Positions 58,701 through 60,742 of a stretch of DNA of 64,000 nucleotides are shown here, one piece after another. The number at the start of each line of letters is the position of its first letter. Positions within the stretch are counted from its first letter, which is position 1. The stretch spans positions 4,668,946 through 4,732,945 of the forward strand of contig NC_053397.1 of the NCBI RefSeq assembly GCF_905171765.1, given 5' to 3'. The stretch is from Bufo bufo. Taxonomy: Eukaryota; Chordata; Amphibia; Anura; Bufonidae. The notes below the pieces were generated by a model. It ran no database searches. It saw only the letters and a list, made by a program, of their open reading frames with translations, and was not told the DNA's origin. Both the position numbers and the translations under genes were made by a program.

Positions 58701-58758
58701 GTTTCTCCCAGTTCCAGAGTTAACCCTTGAAGGACTGACCCACGGAAATTCGATATGA
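1620..58758 (-). CDS. DOCK3: DOCK3-like Rac GEF gene, partial (16 internal exons)
   Basis: Sixteen GT-AG-bounded exons on the minus strand join into one open frame of 1607 nt, about 536 residues. In order they give an SH3 domain (residues about 1-60), the helical linker that in this family contacts ELMO, a family-conserved middle region (about 140-400), and the first two thirds of the DHR-1/C2-like phosphoinositide-binding domain (from about 405). The family activates Rac1 through DHR-2, which lies outside this window; DOCK3 (MOCA) acts mainly in neurons on the actin cytoskeleton and axons. Assignment to DOCK3 rather than DOCK4 rests on recalled diagnostic segments: the 14-residue exon [23 protein letters not shown], and [19 protein letters not shown]. 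The 5' coding exon (about 11 residues) and all exons after DHR-1 residue YVYK are missing. Introns are short by mammalian standards and mostly minisatellite. A diverged DOCK3 paralogue cannot be excluded. Confidence 0.92.
1908..2070 (-). CDS. DOCK3: DOCK3 exon 15 of window: DHR-1 core
   Basis: 163 nt, acceptor tcttgcag and donor gtacgttt. It encodes [20 protein letters not shown], then [20 protein letters not shown] and [14 protein letters not shown]. The [14 protein letters not shown] and LPIP strings are DHR-1 hallmarks of DOCK3/4. Confidence 0.96.
2342..2466 (-). CDS. DOCK3: DOCK3 exon 14 of window: DHR-1 start
   Basis: 125 nt, acceptor cctggcag and donor gtgagaag. It reads [20 protein letters not shown], then [20 protein letters not shown] and LR. 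This is the first strand pair of the DHR-1 (C2-like) domain, which targets DOCK proteins to membrane phosphoinositides. It follows a 5.3-kb intron filled with Tc1-type elements. Confidence 0.95.
2467..3107. other. Intron segment between exon 14 and the Tc1 remnant
   Basis: About 640 bp of intron with no exon that I can recognise. The right end is (TA)/(TGTA)-rich around 3018-3107, the kind of TA-rich target used by the Tc1 element that follows. Confidence 0.4.
3249..3521 (-). pseudogene. Tc1 transposase C-terminal fragment
   Basis: A 90-codon open piece with the DDE-domain C-terminus: [18 protein letters not shown] (NPIE carries the third catalytic acid), then [10 protein letters not shown] and [15 protein letters not shown]. 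The upstream two thirds of the transposase are absent, so it is dead. Confidence 0.88.
3616..4374. mobile_element. PIF/Harbinger-like MITE with TTA duplication
   Basis: Ends are gggctctttcacacctgcgt and the complement of aacgccagtgtgaaagaggcc, flanked on both sides by TTA (3613-3615 and 4375-4377). The inside is one large imperfect palindrome (atccggaacgtt-type arms, centre near 4090). It has no coding capacity. It interrupts the Tc1 remnant, so it is younger. Confidence 0.8.
4709..4972. repeat. Unclassified dispersed repeat with gaaacgcg motif
   Basis: The sequence contains cctgaaacgcgtcacattg followed by an AATAAAG-like signal near 4805. A similar layout (gaaacgcg, then aataaag) recurs at 7380-7680. 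It looks like the 3' part of a dispersed retroelement, but I cannot name the family. Confidence 0.35.
4974..5337. mobile_element. Short Tc1/mariner-type MITE
   Basis: The termini caggtgaaactcgaaaaatt and its complement near 5318-5337 form inverted repeats with TA at the right flank. It is about 365 bp with no transposase. This TIR belongs to a widespread vertebrate Tc1/mariner MITE type, from memory. Confidence 0.8.
5819..6955 (-). pseudogene. Tc1 transposase, broken by tandem expansion
   Basis: N-terminal helix-turn-helix ([20 protein letters not shown], then [20 protein letters not shown]) at 6955-6767, then [20 protein letters not shown] in another frame. After the array comes a catalytic-domain part with [20 protein letters not shown] and [20 protein letters not shown]. 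Frame changes and the array disable it. Confidence 0.88.
6055..6542. repeat. Minisatellite, 40-bp unit, 12 copies, inside Tc1 transposase
   Basis: The unit reads tcctcagaccagagcccctt then cctccatacattttggggtc. On the minus strand it is transposase sequence from around the first catalytic aspartate. The copies are nearly identical, with a few gctcagt variants. Confidence 0.96.
7336..7726. other. Intron stretch with dispersed-repeat-like sequence
   Basis: It contains tgtagaaacgcgctgagcgg and, near 7660, a run resembling a polyadenylation region (caataaagttttc), similar in layout to 4709-4972. No coding exon is seen before exon 13. Confidence 0.35.
7727..7852 (-). CDS. DOCK3: DOCK3 exon 13 of window: approach to DHR-1
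   Basis: 126 nt, acceptor ctcatccag and donor gtataagt. It encodes [20 protein letters not shown], then [20 protein letters not shown] and P. The [12 protein letters not shown] block leads into the DHR-1 domain in this family. Confidence 0.95.
8270..8637. repeat. Compound minisatellite overlapping the exon 12 splice donor
   Basis: A 25-bp GC-rich unit (ggggatgggaaagggggcgc plus gcgcc) passes into 64- to 66-bp higher-order units that each carry gctccagtaccatagttgg, a copy of the exon 12/intron boundary. In the copies the block is flanked by gcgctcca and tggagcgc, a perfect 8-bp inverted repeat. The array runs into the exon itself. Confidence 0.95.
8622..8710 (-). CDS. DOCK3: DOCK3 exon 12 of window: splice donor duplicated in a minisatellite
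   Basis: 89 nt, acceptor tgtctacag and donor gtactgga, a weak donor. It reads [20 protein letters not shown] then KYSTPSSNY plus one base. Its last 12 nt and the first bases of the intron are copied three more times downstream, with potential donors after 8556, 8492 and 8428. Using the first copy would add 66 nt in frame without a stop. Confidence 0.93.
8711..9458. other. Intron between exons 11 and 12
   Basis: About 750 bp of intron. Around 9310-9440 there is a degenerate short tandem of tacac-type phrases (atacaccgctac, atacacttctac). I see no transposon end and no extra exon. Confidence 0.45.
9459..9606 (-). CDS. DOCK3: DOCK3 exon 11 of window
   Basis: 148 nt, acceptor gtgtttcag and donor gtgagtac. 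It reads [20 protein letters not shown], then [20 protein letters not shown] and EKDFVMKVY. The [10 protein letters not shown] core is intact. The segment after it is markedly diverged from mammalian DOCK3 as recalled. The codon across the next junction is Met where I recall Thr. Confidence 0.95.
9689..9749 (-). CDS. DOCK3: DOCK3 exon 10 of window: short exon
   Basis: A 61-nt exon too short to appear as a long open frame, found by looking for the family sequence between exons 9 and 11. It has acceptor ttatgacag and donor gtaggtga. It reads [20 protein letters not shown] plus one base, and joins in frame to the glycine of GRMLLND in the next exon, 82 bp away. Confidence 0.94.
10018..12300. repeat. 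92-bp tandem array, about 21 copies, forward orientation
   Basis: The unit starts actccagagctgcactcact, passes through gtcactgtgtacatacatta, and ends atcctgtattat. Spacing is 92 bp almost without indels. A 328-bp MITE interrupts it at 10742-11069. The same family lies in reverse orientation at 36054-37356. Diverged single copies of the core (agagctgcattcacaattct type) occur at about 2285, 16930, 18550-18730, 27940, 34660-35110 and 43460, so the array probably arose from a dispersed repeat. Confidence 0.97.
10742..11069. mobile_element. PIF/Harbinger-like palindromic MITE inside the 92-bp array
   Basis: Termini are ggctccattcacacgtccgc and its exact complement at the right end. TTA is duplicated on both sides (10739-10741, 11070-11072), and the repeat unit gtattatactcc is restored if the element is removed. 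It is 328 bp, palindromic and non-coding. Confidence 0.9.
12419..12500 (-). CDS. DOCK3: DOCK3 exon 9 of window
   Basis: 82 nt, acceptor ctcctcctag and donor gtacgtga. It completes a Ser codon and reads [20 protein letters not shown] then RLSALFT. It ends at phase 0, followed by a 92-bp tandem array whose nearest edge is about 120 bp downstream. Confidence 0.95.
12645..12796 (-). CDS. DOCK3: DOCK3 exon 8 of window
   Basis: 152 nt, acceptor ctgtcacag and donor gtgattca. It encodes [20 protein letters not shown], then [20 protein letters not shown] and [10 protein letters not shown]. The N-terminal third is the most diverged part of the coding sequence and appears one residue shorter than the mammalian protein as I recall it. 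The [16 protein letters not shown] part is well kept. Confidence 0.93.
13196..13237 (-). CDS. DOCK3: DOCK3 exon 7 of window: 14-residue diagnostic exon
   Basis: A 42-nt phase-0 exon reading [14 protein letters not shown], with acceptor ctttgcag and donor gtaaaggg. As recalled, DOCK3 has a near-identical segment and DOCK4 has an unrelated one, so this is the strongest paralogue marker in the window. Its length is a multiple of three, so skipping it would keep the frame. A C-rich array begins about 70 bp upstream of the acceptor. Confidence 0.93.
13307..14583. repeat. C-rich minisatellite with 59-bp higher-order unit
   Basis: A base unit of about 19-20 bp (gacatcncgcaggaccccc) is organised into 59-bp blocks (with acatggaaacccctcgac) on the left and looser blocks with runs of 8-17 C on the right. 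The transcribed RNA (minus sense) carries G runs. It lies just upstream of the exon 7 acceptor. Confidence 0.95.
14590..14883. other. Intron 6 segment with diverged dispersed repeat
   Basis: The phrase cactgacagcaagcagagat (14812) recurs in diverged form near 15780, 20575 and 26305, so a short old interspersed repeat is present several times in this gene. Class unknown. Confidence 0.4.
14884..15057. mobile_element. Small palindromic foldback/MITE
   Basis: Arms agcacttcctggttctctgc and, near 15037-15056, its near-complement, each followed by the complementary pair tgtgtcacatgatccca/tgggatcatgtgacaca, enclose a loop of about 75 bp. No open frame; no clear target duplication. Confidence 0.65.
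15210..15294 (-). CDS. DOCK3: DOCK3 exon 6 of window
   Basis: 85 nt, acceptor tctccgcag and donor gtgaggca. It encodes [20 protein letters not shown] followed by SVSDLYKM. The LGLDLVPRK block is shared by the DOCK-B members DOCK3 and DOCK4. It lies 77 bp after exon 5 and has no array on its upstream side. Confidence 0.95.
15372..15520 (-). CDS. DOCK3: DOCK3 exon 5 of window: helical N-terminal region
   Basis: 149 nt, acceptor ...ggacgtag and donor gtgagtag. It reads [20 protein letters not shown], continues [20 protein letters not shown], and ends [10 protein letters not shown] across the junction. This is the best-conserved exon of the set, with only about two differences from mammalian DOCK3 as I recall it. 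The next intron is only 77 bp. Confidence 0.95.
15521..16250. other. Intron 4, acceptor-proximal part
   Basis: About 730 bp upstream of exon 5, with a (tc)n run near 15668 and another diverged copy of the cagcaagcagagatcttg repeat near 15782. Nothing coding was recognised. Confidence 0.4.
16251..16918. mobile_element. PIF/Harbinger-like MITE, TTA flanks
   Basis: Termini gggctcatgcacatgaccg and the complement of ccatgtgcatgagccc, with TTA on both sides (16248-16250, 16919-16921). An internal gagcatgagccctg near 16518 hints that two related elements may be fused. Non-coding. Confidence 0.75.
17013..18448. repeat. Minisatellite, 51-bp unit, 28 copies, extremely homogeneous
   Basis: The unit runs agcagagcatggtcagaaga, then gaacagaaccagcaggggca, then gcagggaaatg. 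The 28 copies show essentially one variable base (catggTcag or catggAcag) and no indels. Because the unit is 17 codons, several frames stay open for over 500 codons (17-residue repeat [12 protein letters not shown] type). This is a by-product: there is no splice or start context and no family match. Confidence 0.97.
18732..19295. promoter_or_regulatory. Candidate intronic enhancer region A
   Basis: Non-repetitive, with balanced composition, lying amid arrays and transposons. It contains a near-palindromic RFX/X-box-like site gttgctttggtaac at 18954-18967 and several phrases that look constrained (for example tttccatgaacaacatttgg). Function is inference only; conservation is untested. Confidence 0.3.
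19299..19633. mobile_element. Palindromic Harbinger-like MITE
   Basis: Termini ggcctcctgcacatgaacg and the complement of cgttcgtgtgcaggaggcc. Left flank TTA, right flank TTC, so a degraded 3-bp duplication. The interior carries paired acccattcaagtgaatgggt palindromes. Non-coding. Confidence 0.78.
19640..20640. promoter_or_regulatory. Candidate intronic enhancer region B
   Basis: About 1 kb with little repeat character. Around 19950-20280 there is a dense set of AT-rich homeodomain-type cores (agattaatgg, catttaatg, ccattaataatttat), an E-box cagctg, and a SOX-type aacaat (gaaaacaatcg at 20213). No open frame resembles DOCK3. A regulatory role is a guess from motif density. Confidence 0.3.
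21031..21191. mobile_element. hAT-type MITE, 161 bp
   Basis: Left end cagggatcagcaacctccgg, right end its near-complement, with conserved inner phrases ctacaactcccagcatgc and gggaattgtagtt. Flanks atctaga(a/g) are repeated, as expected for an 8-bp hAT duplication with one change. Confidence 0.82.
21368..21514. mobile_element. hAT-type MITE, 147 bp, perfect 8-bp duplication
   Basis: Left end cagggatggtcaacctgtgg; the right end is complementary (gcaggttggccagccctg). The target duplication atctaaac is exact at 21360-21367 and 21515-21522. It is inserted in the transposase pseudogene. Confidence 0.92.
21712..23518. repeat. Minisatellite, 47-bp unit, about 38 copies, from Tc1 transposase
   Basis: The unit tcatgatgatgctgccaccg, then ccgtgtctcacggtgggg, then atggtgggt reads on the minus strand as [16 protein letters not shown], a conserved Tc1 catalytic-domain motif. 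Several copies have deletions or the variants ctgaag, ccatcgcc and gaggctg. Confidence 0.97.
23519..23886. mobile_element. Harbinger-like MITE, truncated
   Basis: Left end gcccctttcacacgggtgag. The interior shares tatggggctgttcacatgag and ttttcccttataacat with the complete element at 60792-61708. The right half is missing and Tc1 sequence resumes at about 23887. Confidence 0.75.
24612..25483. other. Intron 4 stretch without recognised feature
   Basis: About 870 bp between a Tc1 ruin and a G-rich array. A run of 10 G is at about 24987. Short open pieces on the minus strand (25212-25027) have no family I recognise and no splice sites in frame with DOCK3. Confidence 0.4.
25484..26255. repeat. 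G-run minisatellite, 33-37-bp unit, about 23 copies
   Basis: Each unit is catgagatccag, a G run of 7-10, then ccgcagcatacaa. Length variation is almost wholly in the G run. The plus strand is G-rich; the DOCK3 transcript would carry the C-rich sense. Confidence 0.97.
26637..27783. repeat. Minisatellite, 41-bp unit, about 28 copies
   Basis: The unit contains ataggattagatacacagct then cagcagacagtatcacacag. Scattered variants (aaagctc, cagactg, cacatagg) and short deletions indicate an older array than the 51-bp one. Confidence 0.96.
27784..28446. other. Intron spacer between the 41-bp and C-rich arrays
   Basis: About 660 bp. It includes a G run near 27785 and a diverged copy of the dispersed element behind the 92-bp array (aaagctgcatttacagttct near 27945). 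No exon found. Confidence 0.4.
28447..30068. repeat. C-run minisatellite, about 28-36-bp unit, about 50 copies
   Basis: Unit: gcacctctaggaccctacac, then cg, then a C run of 4-20. The right end (29760-30068) has a homogeneous short form with ccgcccccgcacctctaggg. The minus-sense transcript would contain runs of G every 30 nt, so RNA G-quadruplexes and R-loops are plausible. Confidence 0.97.
30190..30286 (-). CDS. DOCK3: DOCK3 exon 4 of window: post-SH3 helical linker
   Basis: 97 nt, acceptor cccctgcag and donor gtaagtcc, both close to consensus. It reads [20 protein letters not shown] then [12 protein letters not shown], the amphipathic segment after the SH3 domain that belongs to the ELMO-binding region in the family. 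A C-rich minisatellite ends about 120 bp downstream of its donor. Confidence 0.94.
30287..31038. other. Intron 3, upstream of exon 4
   Basis: About 750 bp with no transposon end or exon recognised. A minor tandem of cagaagacgcccccrca occurs near 30445-30490. Confidence 0.4.
31039..32214. repeat. Minisatellite, 27-bp and 17-bp units
   Basis: Outer blocks use catgtcctcacatatcatac plus agcctgc (27 bp). The central part (about 31260-31650) uses a 17-bp short form, ccatatcatacagcctg. The nested deletion form suggests replication slippage inside the longer unit. Degenerate copies continue to about 32330. Confidence 0.95.
32630..33930. repeat. Minisatellite, 28-bp unit, decaying to the right
   Basis: The core unit acacaaccagagtacacacc plus gcagcaac is homogeneous from 32640 to 33500 and then degenerates to looser caaccagag phrases up to about 33930. 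A short (CA)n run follows at 33955-33975. Confidence 0.95.
33976..35722. other. Intron downstream of exon 3, array-free
   Basis: 1.7 kb with few tandem repeats. Near 34060-34110 is a copy of a dispersed phrase (aatggcagccatattggttg) that also occurs near 12980 and 58565. Around 34650-35110 are diverged copies of the 92-bp family core. No exon recognised. Confidence 0.4.
35723..35778 (-). CDS. DOCK3: DOCK3 exon 3 of window: SH3 C-terminal strand
   Basis: 56 nt, phase 0 at entry, acceptor tctctgcag and donor gtgagtca. It encodes [18 protein letters not shown] plus part of a glycine codon. IFPANxIHL is the final SH3 strand, the counterpart of the usual FPxNYV motif. The Tyr usual in this family is Ile here. 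Confidence 0.93.
36054..37356. repeat. 92-bp tandem array, about 14 copies, reverse orientation
   Basis: Same family as 10018-12300, read in the opposite direction: agtgagtgcagctctggagt, aataatacaggatgtaactc-like phrases, then acaggataagtaatgtatgt. Copies are 85-95% alike by eye. Together the two arrays are a large inverted pair enclosing exons 3-9. Confidence 0.97.
37357..38085. other. Intron 2 segment between arrays
   Basis: About 730 bp of ordinary-looking sequence, AT-rich near 37380-37450. No coding, transposon or RNA feature supported. Confidence 0.4.
38086..42075. repeat. Purine-rich GGA array, interrupted by a hAT-like MITE
   Basis: Three zones: 38086-39060 with gaggagggtcataaggaggc types; 39060-39800 with a 21-bp unit, catgaggaggcggaggaagg; and, after the MITE, 41310-42075 with gaggaggaggagggtaat. 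The plus strand is almost pure purine. All units are multiples of three, which leaves frames of over 600 codons (Pro/His/Gly/Tyr-rich on the minus strand) that I do not regard as genes. Confidence 0.95.
40286..41309. mobile_element. hAT-like palindromic element, 1024 bp, 8-bp duplication
   Basis: Ends aagtgttgagcg and the complement of cgctcaacacta. The target duplication ctcatgag is exact at 40278-40285 and 41310-41317. The interior is a long palindrome (agaattagcgaag arms at about 40473-40615 and 40730-40905) with a T-rich loop near 40660. No transposase: a non-autonomous element. Confidence 0.88.
42076..42442. other. Intron 2 spacer
   Basis: About 370 bp between the GGA array and the 29-bp array. 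A small tcattcacacatgat/atgtgtgtgggcgggg region is present. No exon seen. Confidence 0.35.
42443..43199. repeat. Minisatellite, 29-bp unit, about 26 copies
   Basis: The unit contains gagcagacagtccccaggac followed by cacggcaag. Three sub-blocks in order differ at a few sites (ggcaaggag, then gcagggag, then gcaaggacc), a clear blockwise amplification. Confidence 0.97.
43200..44750. other. Intron 2 stretch with homeodomain/POU-like motif cluster
   Basis: 1.5 kb of mostly non-tandem DNA. At 43645-43720 four AT-rich factor-like sites lie close together: ctaatga, gttaac, caattac and the octamer atgcaaat. Near 44540-44740 the phrase tgtgctgctgggaccctgct recurs about four times as a loose tandem. 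No exon found. Confidence 0.4.
45475..46610. repeat. Minisatellite of catgtcagccgtcag phrases, with a 0.5-kb duplicated block
   Basis: The basic phrase of about 15-35 bp mixes atgtcagccgtcagcacccc and atccatcatgccc. A block at about 45720-46030 is repeated almost exactly at about 46115-46435, a higher-order duplication. It lies inside the hAT element. Confidence 0.93.
48048..48582. repeat. Minisatellite, 34- and 43-bp forms, left palindrome arm
   Basis: The unit is ataataaacattggtggcgc, then agtgcg, then a C run, then either tcaat or catcaccccaat. C-run length and spacer choice alternate. Confidence 0.93.
48878..49110. repeat. Minisatellite, right palindrome arm, G-run
   Basis: Complement-type version of the left array: gtgccaccaacgtttattat, then actg plus a G run of 8-13. 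Six to seven copies. It differs consistently from the left arm (acgttt against acattt complement), so the two arms expanded independently. Confidence 0.9.
50516..51247. mobile_element. Foldback element, about 732 bp, long inverted arms
   Basis: Arms of about 350 bp: gggcttctgtcacccccaaa on the left and its complement near 51228-51247. Inner arms cagggccagcgagcgctctc and gcgcaggcgctctgagagaa are mirrored, with the centre near tgatgacgtcaccg at about 50866. No open frame. It splits the Tc1 transposase just after TTEW. Confidence 0.88.
51430..52310. mobile_element. Unclassified insertion in the Tc1 transposase 3' end
   Basis: Tc1 sequence breaks after gtgcacgtctg and resumes at actgcaggaaacgtttgg. 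The 880 bp between have no terminal inverted repeat that I see and no clear open frame. They contain AT-rich text near 52080-52170 with attaataaattc. It may be the 3' piece of a retroelement; the class is uncertain. Confidence 0.5.
52742..54192. repeat. Minisatellite, 38-bp unit, about 38 copies
   Basis: The unit is cagtacgtcctggtgccagg then ctctggatctgctccggg, with three linked variants (cagtacg, cagtccg, cagtcag) and gctccggg/gccccggg. There are no indels. The variant order is roughly symmetric: tacg/gctcc at both ends and tccg-tcag/gcccc in the middle. Confidence 0.97.
54346..54386 (-). CDS. DOCK3: DOCK3 exon 2 of window: SH3 WYRG micro-exon
   Basis: A 41-nt exon with acceptor tctttcag and donor gtaaaaat. 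It completes a glycine codon from the previous exon and reads [13 protein letters not shown], the conserved SH3 Trp-Tyr segment. It sits between two minisatellites, a 38-bp array ending about 150 bp downstream and a 40-bp array starting about 200 bp upstream. It leaves the frame at phase 0. Confidence 0.92.
54590..55330. repeat. Minisatellite, about 38-42-bp unit, about 18 diverged copies
   Basis: Recurring phrase ataccaggggacagcagagt then atggggtgctcgtgcccagg. More diverged and irregular than its neighbours. It lies about 200 bp upstream of exon 2. Confidence 0.92.
55331..55879. other. Intron 1 spacer between arrays
   Basis: About 550 bp with no exon, transposon terminus or RNA gene that I can support. 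Confidence 0.4.
55880..57690. repeat. Minisatellite, 48-bp unit, about 37 copies
   Basis: The unit is ctcctgagctccctctagtg then gtggctgtatatatctgtat then gtagtaat. Blocks of about 240 bp recur (for example 55930-56170 resembles 56170-56410), so amplification ran at more than one scale. The unit holds tatatata-like and ctag palindromes. Confidence 0.97.
57691..58674. other. Intron 1 stretch downstream of exon 1
   Basis: About 980 bp, mostly non-tandem. At 58555-58600 is a copy of the dispersed phrase ggcggccatattggttgtca also seen near 12980 and 34090. No second exon found. Confidence 0.4.
58675..58758 (-). CDS. DOCK3: DOCK3 exon 1 of window: SH3, first half
   Basis: 84 nt, entered one base into a codon, with acceptor ...tatttcag and donor gtgagtga. 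It encodes [20 protein letters not shown] followed by HILEKCD, the first strands and RT loop of the SH3 domain. In DOCK proteins this SH3 folds back on DHR-2 for autoinhibition and works with ELMO. The short upstream exon carrying the start codon was not found between here and 64000. Confidence 0.93.
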
Positions 58759-58975
58759 CTGAAATAGAGAGAGACAAGACAGATTACATTACAGTGGGGC
58801 GCTGTGGGGCAATCCGTCCCTGGGTCACGGTGCGGGTGGGGGTGATGTGCGGCACCTCCAGAATGTGACACCCCTAACAGGCCGCCTTGGGGGACGTGAC
58901 AAGAACACAAGAGCCGCTCACCGATACAGTGTAACAACAGGTCTGTGTGACAACGTGATGCTGTACCGCAATCAG

Positions 58976-60612
58976 TGTGACAGGTGGTGTAGCTGAGCGC
59001 CCCTGTATGAGGCAGCAGTACAGTGTGACAGGAGGTGTAGCTGAGCGTCCCTGCACGAGGCAGCAGTACAGTGTGACAGGAGGTGTAGCTGAGCGTCCCT
59101 GCACGAGGCAGCAGTACAGTGTGACAGGAGGTGTAGCTGAGCGTCCCTGCACGAGGCAGCAGTACAGTGTGACAGGAGGTGTAGCTGAGCGTCCCTGCAC
59201 GAGGCAGCGGTACAGTGTGACAGGAGGTGTAGCTGAGCGTCCCTGCACGAGGCAGCAGTACAGTGTGACAGGAGGTGTAGCTGAGCGTCCCTGCACGAGG
59301 CAGCGGTACAGTGTGACAGGAGGTGTAGCTGAGCGTCCCTGCACGAGGCAGCGGTACAGTGTGACAGGAGGTGTAGCTGAGCGTCCCTGCACGAGGCAGC
59401 GGTACAGTGTGACAGGAGGTGTAGCTGAGCGTCCCTGCACGAGGCAGCAGTACAGTGTGACAGGAGGTGTAGCTGAGCGTCCCTGCACGAGGCAGCGGTA
59501 CAGTGTGACAGGAGGTGTAGCTGAGCGTCCCTGCACGAGGCAGCGGTACAGTGTGACAGGAGGTGTAGCTGAGCGTCCCTGCACGAGGCAGCGGTACAGT
59601 GTGACAGGAGGTGTAGCTGAGCGTCCCTGCACGAGGCAGCAGTACAGTGTGACAGGAGGTGTAGCTGAGCGTCCCTGCACGAGGCAGCAGTACAGTGTGA
59701 CAGGAGGTGTAGCTGAGCGTCCCTGCACGAGGCAGCAGTACAGTGTGACAGGAGGTGTAGCTGAGCGTCCCTGCACGAGGCAGCAGTACAGTGTGACAGG
59801 AGGTGTAGCTGAGCGTCCCTGCACGAGGCAGCGGTACAGTGTGACAGGAGGTGTAGCTGAGCGTCCCTGCACGAGGCAGCGGTACAGTGTGACAGGAGGT
59901 GTAGCTGAGCGTCCCTGCACGAGGCAGCAGTACAGTGTGACAGGAGGTGTAGCTGAGCGTCCCTGCACGAGGCAGCTGTACAGTGTGACAGGAGGTGTAG
60001 CTGAGCGTCCCTGCACGAGGCAGCGGTACAGTGTGACAGGAGGTGTAGCTGAGCGTCCCTGCACGAGGCAGCAGTACAGTGTGACAGGAGATGTAGCTGA
60101 GCGTCCCTGCACGAGGCAGCAGTACAGTGTGACAGGAGGTGTAGCTGAGCGTCCCTGCACGAGGCAGCAGTACAGTGTGACAGGAGGTGTAGCTGAGCGT
60201 CCCTGCACGAGGCAGCAGTACAGTGTGACAGGAGGTGTAGCTGAGCATCCCTGCACGAGGCAGCAGTACAGTGTGACAGGAGGTGTAGCTGAGCGTCCCT
60301 GCACGAGGCAGCGGTACAGTGTGACAGGAGGTGTAGCTGAGCGTCCCTGCACGAGGCAGCGGTACAGTGTGACAGGAGGTGTAGCTGAGCGTCCCTGCAC
60401 GAGGCAGCAGTACAGTGTGACAGGAGGTGTAGCTGAGCGTCCCTGCACGAGGCAGCAGTACAGTGTGACAGGAGGTGTAGCTGAGCGTCCCTGCACGAGG
60501 CAGCAGTACAGTGTGACAGGAGGTGTAGCTGAGCGTCCCTGCACGAGGCAGCAGTACAGTGTGACAGGAGGTGTAGCTGAGCGTCCCTGCACGAGGCAGC
60601 GGTACAGTGTGA
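58976..60612. repeat. Minisatellite, 48-bp unit, 34 copies, very homogeneous
   Basis: The unit is gtgacaggaggtgtagctga then gcgtccctgcacgaggcagc then agtacagt. Almost the only variation is cagcAg against cagcGg. No indels, so reading frames stay open for over 550 codons in three frames; not coding. It lies about 220 bp upstream of the exon 1 acceptor. Confidence 0.97.
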
Positions 60613-60742
60613 CTGTTTTGGCTGTGACAAGTGACGTCCGCGGCTTCTCAGGTAAATGTTGTGGCAGCTGGGATCTCAGTGACAGCAACATGTTGTCAGA
60701 GCGTGCGCTGGAGTGTATGAGGTTGCACTGAGACCCCGAGAC

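Noticed and set aside
58677..60731. Frames of 520-605 codons on both strands
   Set aside because: 48-bp (16-codon) repeat without indels. Only the last 84 nt on the minus strand (58675-58758) is real coding sequence, in a different frame from the longest one.
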